From the NCBI RefSeq assembly GCF_900112395.1, contig NZ_FOLN01000002.1:372001-436000 (forward strand): a stretch of DNA of 64,000 bases. Direction: 5' to 3'. The notes beneath the pieces were generated by a model that saw only the letters and a list, made by a program, of their open reading frames with translations, was not told the DNA's origin and did no database searches. Within the stretch, counting starts at the first letter, position 1. Each line of letters begins with the position of its first letter. This DNA is from Algibacter lectus (GTDB taxonomy: Bacteria > Bacteroidota > Bacteroidia > Flavobacteriales > Flavobacteriaceae). A program made the position numbers and the translations under genes. Positions 16,687 to 23,485 of this stretch are shown one piece after another.

Positions 16687-16720
16687 AAAAAAAGCTCTAA
16701 AAATTTTTAGAGCTTTTTTT
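16687..16720. terminator. Bidirectional terminator (perfect 34-base palindrome)
   Basis: A 17-base A-rich arm containing AGCTCT is followed directly by its exact complement, giving a hairpin with A-runs and T-runs on both ends. It lies between the convergent usp and serB genes and can stop transcription from either side. Confidence 0.9.
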
Positions 16721-16746
16721 ATTCTATAATACCAAGTAAATAATCT

Positions 16747-17970
16747 TTACTCAATTAAATCAATATGTCTGTCGTGATAGCCTAACAAGTATAAAACACC
16801 ATCTAAACCAATGCTAGATATAGAACTTTGTGCATTATCTTTTACTTTAGGCTTCGCATGAAATGCAATCCCTAACCCCGCTAAATTGAGCATAGGTAAA
16901 TCGTTGGCACCATCGCCTACCGCAATAGTTTGGCTAATATCAATACCTTCTTTTGCGGCTATTTCTTTTAAGTATTCTGCTTTTTTATTACCGTCAACAA
17001 TATCTCCTAAATAGCCACCAGTTAACTTACCATCTACAATTTCTAATTGATTAGCATAAACATAGTCCATACCTAATTCTTTTTTTAAATACTCACCAAA
17101 ATATGTGAATCCTCCAGAAAGAATAGCAGTTTTAAAACCGTAACTTTTTAATGTATCAATTAAACGGCGAGCTCCTTTTGTAATTGGTAAATTTACAGCA
17201 ACATCTTGTAAAACTTCTTCACTTAAGCCTTTTAAAAGCTTCATACGTTGTTTAAAACTTTCGTTGAAATCAATTTCTCCTTGCATAGCAGATTCAGTAA
17301 TTGCTTTTACTTCATCACCAACACCAGCAAGTTCTGCTAATTTATCAATAACTTCAGCCTGTATCAGCGTAGAATCCATATCGAAACAAACTAAACGACG
17401 GTTTCTACGGTAAATATTATCTTCCTGAAAAGCGATATCAACATCGAGATCATTAGAAATCTGCATAAACTTCGCAGTAACTTCAGCTTTATTATCAATT
17501 TGACCACGAATGGAAAGTTGAATAGAAGCACGTGGATATTCAGATTGCTTTTTTAAAGATAAACGCCCTGTTAAACGTTTAATAGAATCAATATTTAAAT
17601 TCTTTTCTGAAATTACTTTCGTTACTTCAGATATTTGTTTGGCTGCTAATTTTTCACCTAAAAGTGTTACGATATAACGGTCTTTACCTTGAAGCGTAAC
17701 CCAATCTTCATATTTATCTAAAGAAATTGGAGTAAACTTAGCCGAAATACCAAGCTCATAAGCCTTAAAAAGTAAATCTTTTAAAACGGCTGCCGATTTC
17801 TTTTTAGATTTTATTTCGAACAAAATACCAAGCGACAATGTATCATGAATATTGGCCTGACCAATATCTAAAACTTTTGCGCCATATTCGGCCAAAACGC
17901 CAGTTAAACTAGATGTTAAACCTGGTTTATCCTGTCCTGAAATATTTAATAAAACAATCTCTTTAGCCAT
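16747..17970 (-). CDS. serB: Phosphoserine phosphatase with two ACT domains
   Basis: A 407-aa cytoplasmic enzyme for the last step of serine synthesis. Residues 1-85 and about 97-180 are two ACT domains; the first starts IVLLNISGQDKPGLTSSLTG. This suggests allosteric control, probably by serine. Residues 190-395 are a HAD-type phosphatase with the nucleophile Asp197 in F-D197-M-D199-S-T, the ILSGGFTYF motif II, and the VGDGANDLPML metal-binding motif. Being longer than the E. coli enzyme (322 aa), it fits the two-ACT SerB class seen in Bacteroidetes and mycobacteria. It appears to stand alone, with terminators on both sides. Confidence 0.94.
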   Translation of the reverse strand: MAKEIVLLNISGQDKPGLTSSLTGVLAEYGAKVLDIGQANIHDTLSLGILFEIKSKKKSAAVLKDLLFKAYELGISAKFTPISLDKYEDWVTLQGKDRYIVTLLGEKLAAKQISEVTKVISEKNLNIDSIKRLTGRLSLKKQSEYPRASIQLSIRGQIDNKAEVTAKFMQISNDLDVDIAFQEDNIYRRNRRLVCFDMDSTLIQAEVIDKLAELAGVGDEVKAITESAMQGEIDFNESFKQRMKLLKGLSEEVLQDVAVNLPITKGARRLIDTLKSYGFKTAILSGGFTYFGEYLKKELGMDYVYANQLEIVDGKLTGGYLGDIVDGNKKAEYLKEIAAKEGIDISQTIAVGDGANDLPMLNLAGLGIAFHAKPKVKDNAQSSISSIGLDGVLYLLGYHDRHIDLIE

Positions 17971-18084
17971 AATTTAGTTTTTACTTTTTCAAAGATGTAA
18001 AAATCATTATTCTATTTGAATTATGAAAGTTTTTTATAGAATAATACACTTTGCCCTATTCTTGTAAAATATCAAACTGTTTGG

Positions 18085-18125
18085 ATAAAAAAACACCCAC
18101 AAATTTTAATTATTTGTGGGTGTTT
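18085..18125 (-). terminator. Terminator of the six-gene envelope/redox run
   Basis: A 14-base stem (AAACACCCACAAAT at 18091-18104 with its complement at 18112-18125) has a 7-base loop. On the minus strand it is followed by TTTTTTTATCC, a good U-run. It ends just after the stop codon of the last gene at 18131. Confidence 0.88.
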
Positions 18126-18130
18126 AAATT

Positions 18131-18616
18131 TTACTTTACAAATCTACTATGCCAGCTTTCACTTGCAGGAACTTCCCAGTTTTCTTTAAACTCACCAACA
18201 TTGGCAACTAAGTTATTGAAAACAATAGTATTTTTAGAAACAGCTTTGTCTTTTGCCATTTTACGGAAATCTGTTAATGTTTTATAAGCTACGTATTCAC
18301 CTTGCTTATAAGACACGTTCATTTTATCCATTAAATCGACGTTGTAATCCTTTTCTAATTGCTGAATAAAATGCACCGAAGCATCTATAGAACAACCTGT
18401 AGCCTGACTCATAGCTTGGTTAACACCAATAACGATAAAGCGTTTATACTCTATAGTGTAACCCGATTGTAAATCGCTACCGTGTGCCGTCCAGTTTTCT
18501 ATAAAAACATTAAGTTTGGCCTTAATTTCTTCTAGCTCTTGTTCGTTAAACGAACGATTAGCTTGGTATATCCAAACGCGTGATTCTGGTGGTAATATAT
18601 TAAAATCTACTAGCAT
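18131..18616 (-). CDS. Conserved protein of unknown function (no ABC motifs)
   Basis: A 161-aa soluble protein without a signal peptide or membrane segment. Similar flavobacterial proteins, with the start FNILPPESRVWIYQANR, are often labelled 'ABC transporter ATPase', but this one has no Walker A, Walker B or signature motif, so that label is not supported. The central segment VGVNQAMSQATGCSIDASVHFIQQLEKD contains one Cys and one His that might be functional. It is the last gene of a six-gene same-strand run and is 76 bases after the Fe-S protein gene. No function is proposed. Confidence 0.75.
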   Translation of the reverse strand: MLVDFNILPPESRVWIYQANRSFNEQELEEIKAKLNVFIENWTAHGSDLQSGYTIEYKRFIVIGVNQAMSQATGCSIDASVHFIQQLEKDYNVDLMDKMNVSYKQGEYVAYKTLTDFRKMAKDKAVSKNTIVFNNLVANVGEFKENWEVPASESWHSRFVK

Positions 18617-18692
18617 TATTTTTTTCTTTATAAGATGAATAACGTTCGGGTTAATTAAACCTAAACATCCTTCATTTATTAAATTGAATTAT

Positions 18693-19484
18693 TTATAAAC
18701 CTTGAGACTGTGCAATTAATTCTGCAATATCTAAAACGGTTATTTCACTTTCTTTTTCTTTCACTTTTACGCCATCGCTCATCATTGTCATACAATATGG
18801 ACAAGCCGTTGCTATGATTTCTGGGTTAGTTTTAAGCGCATCTTCTGTACGAAGTTCGTTTATTTCCTTATCCCCTTTTTCTGCATCTTTAAACATTTGC
18901 GCACCTCCTGCTCCACAACATAATGCAGTAGATTTGCTTCGTTTCATTTCGAGAAGATTTGCGTTTAATGTTGCCAATACATCACGTGGTGCATCATATT
19001 CTGAGTTTGCACGACCTAAATAACAAGGATCATGAAAAGTAATGCGTTTTCCATTAAACACCCCGTCTTTTATCTCTAATTTCTTAGATTCTATTAACTC
19101 TTTTATAAATTGTGTATGGTGTAAAACATCATAATTACCACCTAAACTTGGGTATTCGTTTTTTAAGCAATTAAAAGAATGCGGATCGCAAGTTACAATA
19201 CGTTTAACCTCGTAAGCATTTAAAACCTCGATATTCATCATGGCTTGCATTTGAAACAAAAACTCGTTACCCGCACGTTTTGCAACATCGCCTGTACAAG
19301 TTTCTTCGGTGCCTAAAACAGCAAAATTAACGTTGGCTTTATTTAATATTTTAACAAAAGCACGTGTTATTTTCTTGGCTCTATCATCATAACTTCCAGC
19401 GGAACCTACCCAAAATAAAATATCAGGTTGTTTGCCTTGAGCCATGAGTTCTTCCATGGTTGGTACGTTTAGTTGTTCGCTCAT
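18693..19484 (-). CDS. CCG-domain Fe-S/redox protein (HdrB / GlpC C-terminal type) with a degenerate first CCG domain
   Basis: A 263-aa cytoplasmic protein of the cysteine-rich CCG family, found in heterodisulfide reductase HdrB and the C-terminal half of LutA/GlpC-type subunits. The second CCG domain is intact: HDPCYLGR, ALCCGAGG and TACPYCMTM provide the C...CC...CxxC set. The first is not: GSAGSYDDR has Ser where related proteins have Cys, EETCTGD has one Cys, and CDPHSFNC lacks a CxxC. It should therefore carry one cluster or redox centre. It is encoded next to the 4Fe-4S membrane protein at 19886-21202, its likely electron partner. The electron donor and acceptor are unknown. Confidence 0.85.
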   Translation of the reverse strand: MSEQLNVPTMEELMAQGKQPDILFWVGSAGSYDDRAKKITRAFVKILNKANVNFAVLGTEETCTGDVAKRAGNEFLFQMQAMMNIEVLNAYEVKRIVTCDPHSFNCLKNEYPSLGGNYDVLHHTQFIKELIESKKLEIKDGVFNGKRITFHDPCYLGRANSEYDAPRDVLATLNANLLEMKRSKSTALCCGAGGAQMFKDAEKGDKEINELRTEDALKTNPEIIATACPYCMTMMSDGVKVKEKESEITVLDIAELIAQSQGL

Positions 19485-19516
19485 TTTTATTCTTTTATAA
19501 ATTAAAATGGTTTATT

Positions 19517-19882
19517 TTAATTATTTGTATTTATGTCTTCTTCTTCTATATCAAAATTTTCTCTTTTTAAACCCGCTAAATCCTTTTTTGAAACTCTAAT
19601 ATATAAAGCATGTTTAAATGTGCCGTTTGTAAGTCGAACATTTTTATCATTACGAATTAAAAACGTTCTTCGGTAAGCCTCTTCTGATAGTTTTTCTATT
19701 TGAAACTCTGAGCAATAATCACAAAATACTTTTTTAACCTTAATTTCTGATGGATGACTATCTACATAGTCAATCGCAGCATAAACCTTTATTTGCAGTG
19801 AATCTTTTTGGTATCCAACCTGAGATTGAACCCGATTAAAACAAAATAAATTTATAATTAATATGGTTAAAGCGTATCTCAT
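19517..19882 (-). CDS. Small secreted protein of unknown function with a CxxC pair
   Basis: A 121-aa protein with an N-terminal signal peptide (LTILIINLFCFNRVQSQ) and a CDYCSEF motif near residue 55, which could be a disulfide or metal site. The C-terminus is acidic (NFDIEEEDINTNN). It is wedged between the two Fe-S genes with gaps of 3 and 32 bases, so translation is very likely coupled to the upstream 4Fe-4S gene. I do not recognise the family. The operon position argues that it is a real gene. Confidence 0.65.
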   Translation of the reverse strand: MRYALTILIINLFCFNRVQSQVGYQKDSLQIKVYAAIDYVDSHPSEIKVKKVFCDYCSEFQIEKLSEEAYRRTFLIRNDKNVRLTNGTFKHALYIRVSKKDLAGLKRENFDIEEEDINTNN

Positions 19883-19885
19883 CCA

Positions 19886-21202
19886 TTATTTTTCATCTTT
19901 CCAATTCAAACGGTCCATTTGGTTGTATGGCCATGGCGCTCCGTTGTTCTCAATATTCGTCATCATGTTATTAAGTTCTGTTGGTGCCGCACTTTGTTCC
20001 ATCACTAAATAACGACGCATTTCAATAATTATTGATAATGGATCTATACTCACTGGGCAAGCCTCTACACAAGCGTTGCAACTAGTACACGCCCAAATTT
20101 CTTCGTTTGTAATGTAATCGCCAAGTAATTGTTTCCCATCATCTTTAAATTCACCATTGTTGGCATCGATATTTTTACCAACTTCTTCTAGACGGTCACG
20201 CGTGTCCATCATGATTTTTCGTGGTGATAATTTTTTACCTGTTAAATTTGCAGGGCATTCGCTAGTACAGCGTCCGCATTCCGTACATGTATAAGCATTT
20301 AATAAACTTACCCAACTTAAATCTTGCACATCGCTAGCTCCAAATTTAGCAGGAACTTCATCAACATCACCTTCTGCAGGTGCAGCAAATGGATCGGCAT
20401 TCGGATCCATCATTAGTTTTACTTCATTAGTTACCGATTCTAAATTGTTGAATTGGCCTTTTGGTGTTAATTTGCCATAAAACGTATTTGGGAACGCTAA
20501 TAATATGTGTAAATGCTTTGAAAAATATAGATAGTTTAAGAAAATTAAAATACCAACAATATGTATCCACCAAGCACTACGCTCTATAAAATGCAACGTT
20601 GTTTCAGGTAAACCTGAAAACATTGGTGCAATATATTGACTGATAACGTTTCCTGAGTTTAACCCTTGGAAATGCAAATCGGTAGCATTCATTATTAAGA
20701 AAAGGCTCATTAAAACCATTTCGAAATACAGAATGATATTTCCATCGCTTTTTGGCCAGCTAGTCATTTCACTTTTCCAAAAACGTTGAATTTTAATAAC
20801 GTTTCTACGTATCCAAAATACAATTACAGATACAAAAACTAGACATGCTAAAACTTCAAAAGTCCCTATTAAAAAACCGTAGACAGATGTTGGCAAAACA
20901 CTTAAACCTATACGGTGTGTTCCAAAAAGTCCATCGATTATAATTTCTAGAACTTCAATATTTATAATAACGAAACCGACATAAACCACAACGTGCAGAA
21001 ATCCTGAAACAGGACGACGCACCATTTTACTTTGTCCAAGAGCAATGCGTGCCATGTTTTTCCAACGTTCGGGTTTGTTATCGCTAACATCAACATCTTG
21101 ACCGAGGTTAATGTTACGGAATAGTTTTTTTACATTTTTTGCAAAATATCCAATGCCACAAAATAAAATTATAGCGAATACTATGTTTGGTAAATATGTC
21201 AT
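19886..21202 (-). CDS. Membrane 4Fe-4S dicluster protein (HdrC/NarI-like electron carrier)
   Basis: A 438-aa protein. Residues 1-240 contain five to six membrane helices with several histidines (for example HVVVYVGFVIINIEVL), as in NarI/DsrM-type b-heme subunits. Residues 290-400 hold two ferredoxin motifs, CTECGRCTSECP and CTSCNACVEACP, for two [4Fe-4S] clusters. With the CCG protein encoded two genes downstream, it resembles an Hdr/Glp-type membrane complex moving electrons between the quinone pool and a cytoplasmic partner. The catalytic substrate is not visible from the sequence. It starts 7 bases after the MCE gene stop. Confidence 0.87.
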   Translation of the reverse strand: MTYLPNIVFAIILFCGIGYFAKNVKKLFRNINLGQDVDVSDNKPERWKNMARIALGQSKMVRRPVSGFLHVVVYVGFVIINIEVLEIIIDGLFGTHRIGLSVLPTSVYGFLIGTFEVLACLVFVSVIVFWIRRNVIKIQRFWKSEMTSWPKSDGNIILYFEMVLMSLFLIMNATDLHFQGLNSGNVISQYIAPMFSGLPETTLHFIERSAWWIHIVGILIFLNYLYFSKHLHILLAFPNTFYGKLTPKGQFNNLESVTNEVKLMMDPNADPFAAPAEGDVDEVPAKFGASDVQDLSWVSLLNAYTCTECGRCTSECPANLTGKKLSPRKIMMDTRDRLEEVGKNIDANNGEFKDDGKQLLGDYITNEEIWACTSCNACVEACPVSIDPLSIIIEMRRYLVMEQSAAPTELNNMMTNIENNGAPWPYNQMDRLNWKDEK

Positions 21203-21209
21203 TTAAATC

Positions 21210-22151
21210 TTAGTTAGTTTCTGGTTCTTGGTATGGAATTTCTTTCTTAGAAAGAATTCTAGTATAGCGGTTTGGGTGTAATTTAAAATCTAACAATAGA
21301 GACTCTAATTCTGCGGTTGCACCTTCTAAATTATCGTATAAATCGTCGTCTTTTAATAGTTTGCCCATGGTACCTTCTCCCTTTTCTAGGTTTGCCATAA
21401 TGTTTTCAAAACTCGCTAGCGTAGTTTCTAAATTCTTCATGGTAGCTGCTAAATCTGTTTTAGAAAGTTCTCCTGTCATTTTAGCCAAATCGTTACTTGC
21501 ACTTTCAGCATTAGTTAAAACTGTAGTGATTTTAGATTGATTGGTTTGCATGATATTATTTAAAGCTTTTGAAGTGCCTTGAAAAGAATTCATGGTTTCA
21601 CTCAAACTAGCCAAACTAGACTTTAAGTTTGCCTTTCCTTTTTCATCTAAAACATCATTTAAATTAGAAATTAAAGCATCGGCACTTGTAAGCATAATTT
21701 CAATTTTAGCTTGTAACGGTGTTAATTGGCTTGCTAATGCATCTGTTAAACCTGCTTTTACTTTTCCTGTTAACATAGCTCCATTTTCAGCTGTTTCTGC
21801 ATTATCAAAAGCCGGTATTATAGCCACGGCTTTTCCGCCTATTAAACCAGTATCATATAATTGTGCAGTACTGTTTTTTGAAAATTCAAAATCGTTATCC
21901 ACCAATAATTCTACTAATAATTTGCCTGAACCATCGCCTTTAAATTTCAAACTAATAACTTTTCCAACGTTAAGACCATTTATAGTTACAGGTGTTGCAG
22001 GTGCTAAACCTTCAACATTATCGTAAACTGCGTAGTAGGTTTTAGAACTATCTAACAGGTTTTGCCCTTTTAGGTAATTAAAACCAAATATGAAAAGGAT
22101 AATTCCTAATAATACTAATATGCCTGTTTTTACTTCTCTAGATATTTTCAA
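21210..22151 (-). CDS. MCE/MlaD-family lipid-transport protein
   Basis: A 313-aa protein anchored by one N-terminal membrane helix (GILVLLGIILFIFGFNYLKG). An MCE domain covers about residues 37-115 (YYAVYDNVEGLAPATPVTIN, then GLNVGKV), followed by a long helical C-terminal region. MCE proteins of the MlaD type form hexameric rings in the periplasm that carry phospholipids between inner and outer membrane. The permease and ATPase partners (MlaE/MlaF) are not nearby. It follows the amidase gene by 69 bases, a pairing I believe is common in Bacteroidetes. Confidence 0.9.
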   Translation of the reverse strand: MKISREVKTGILVLLGIILFIFGFNYLKGQNLLDSSKTYYAVYDNVEGLAPATPVTINGLNVGKVISLKFKGDGSGKLLVELLVDNDFEFSKNSTAQLYDTGLIGGKAVAIIPAFDNAETAENGAMLTGKVKAGLTDALASQLTPLQAKIEIMLTSADALISNLNDVLDEKGKANLKSSLASLSETMNSFQGTSKALNNIMQTNQSKITTVLTNAESASNDLAKMTGELSKTDLAATMKNLETTLASFENIMANLEKGEGTMGKLLKDDDLYDNLEGATAELESLLLDFKLHPNRYTRILSKKEIPYQEPETN

Positions 22152-22220
22152 ATTGTATTTTCTTTAAATAACAAAGACAAATTTAAGATAATTTTAAAAA
22201 GAATGCTCTTATTTTCTGAA

Positions 22221-23318
22221 TTACCTTTTTAAAGCTTCAGTAAGACTTATCTTTTTACCGTTCTTGAAAGCTACAACAAAACTAGATTTATAGCCTTTAC
22301 TTTTTGCATCGCTCACCAATTGCTTTGTTTGTGTATAATTTGATGTAGAACCATAGTAATACTTGTATAAGTTACCTGTTTTTTCTTTAGAAATGGCAGA
22401 TAATCCTTTAAAATTATAAGGTTTTGTAGCTATGGATTTTGAACTTGCCGCTATTTGTACTTTAAAAGTAACGTCCTTATATATGTCATCACTTGTTGAT
22501 GCCGTTTCTTCAACTTCATCTTCAAAAACAGTATGGGCTACATTTTGTTCTATTGATGCCTTATATTGCAAAATAGCATCTGTAATAGCCTTAGACATAT
22601 CTTGTTGTCCTTTTTTCGAATTTAAATACGCACCTTCTTTATTATTTGTTAAAAACCCCAACTCTACCAAAACACTTGGCATTACCGTTTGATGTAACAC
22701 AATAAATCCGGCTTGCTTAACACTTCTATCTTTTCGTTTTAATTTACCAACAAAATTACTCTGAATTAAACTTGCCAATTGAATACTTTGATCTAGATAA
22801 TCTTCCATACCCATCATGATACTAATTGCCGATTCTGGCGAATTAGGATCGTATCCCGCATAATTTTGGTGATAATTATCTTCTAATAAAATCACCGAGT
22901 TTTCCTTTTTAGCAACTTCAAAATTAGTATTGTTTCTGTGTAAACCTAAAACAAAAGTACCTGCTCCATAAGCTTGAGAAGTGTGAGAATCGCAATGCAC
23001 AGACACAAATAAATCGGCCTTAGCCTTATTTGCGATTTTACCACGAACAAATAAATCTATAAATTTATCTTCCTTTCGGGTATAAATAACTTCAATATTT
23101 GGGTTCTTTTCTAAGGCATTTCCAATAGATAAAACCACTTTTAATGCAATATCTTTTTCTTTATATCCATTACCCATATTACCAGGGTCTTTACCGCCAT
23201 GCCCTGCATCTAGTACAACAACAAACTTATCGCCGTCGTTATTTCCATTATTTGCATATGAAGAAAATGTTAATACTAATATAAAAGATACGAAAAGTAA
23301 TAAGGTGTTCGTTTTCAT
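22221..23318 (-). CDS. N-acetylmuramoyl-L-alanine amidase (AmiC/Amidase_3 type)
   Basis: A 365-aa exported cell-wall hydrolase with a signal peptide over residues 1-22 (LTFSSYA). The Amidase_3 domain spans about 30-250. It has VVLDAGHGGKDPGN (Zn-binding His), a Glu in GYKEKDIAL, SVHCDSH (second zinc His), and VLVELGFLTN (catalytic Glu). The C-terminal segment (280-365) looks like a SPOR-type repeat domain (VQIAASSKSIATKPYNFKGL), which binds denuded septal peptidoglycan. It probably works in daughter-cell separation. It is the first gene of the six-gene run and divergent from lptD. Confidence 0.92.
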   Translation of the reverse strand: MKTNTLLLFVSFILVLTFSSYANNGNNDGDKFVVVLDAGHGGKDPGNMGNGYKEKDIALKVVLSIGNALEKNPNIEVIYTRKEDKFIDLFVRGKIANKAKADLFVSVHCDSHTSQAYGAGTFVLGLHRNNTNFEVAKKENSVILLEDNYHQNYAGYDPNSPESAISIMMGMEDYLDQSIQLASLIQSNFVGKLKRKDRSVKQAGFIVLHQTVMPSVLVELGFLTNNKEGAYLNSKKGQQDMSKAITDAILQYKASIEQNVAHTVFEDEVEETASTSDDIYKDVTFKVQIAASSKSIATKPYNFKGLSAISKEKTGNLYKYYYGSTSNYTQTKQLVSDAKSKGYKSSFVVAFKNGKKISLTEALKR

Positions 23319-23477
23319 GAGATAAATCAGATTGTGTTTTAAACCGGTGTATTAAAAAATACGGCTATTTTTAAAATTAAAAGCATGCCATTTAAAAAAT
23401 AGTAACGATTAAAATACTCGGTTTAGTTTAATTTAAAATTTTTCTAAGAATATAAAACATTCACAGAAAAATATATG

Positions 23478-23485
23478 TAATTTTG
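23478..23485 (+). promoter_or_regulatory. Candidate -7 box (TAATTTTG) for lptD
   Basis: A TAnnTTTG match lies in the divergent gap between the amidase gene and lptD. It overlaps the outermost possible TTG start of lptD (23483-23485), which would argue for a start further in. No clear TTG -33 box was found, so a chance match is possible. Confidence 0.35.

Noticed and set aside
18131-18616. 'ABC transporter ATPase' label for the 161-aa protein
   Set aside because: No Walker A, Walker B or signature motif is present, so the usual label appears to be a propagated error.
21592-22026. 144-codon open frame antisense to the MCE gene
   Set aside because: It overlaps a clear MCE domain and is preceded by no start signal.
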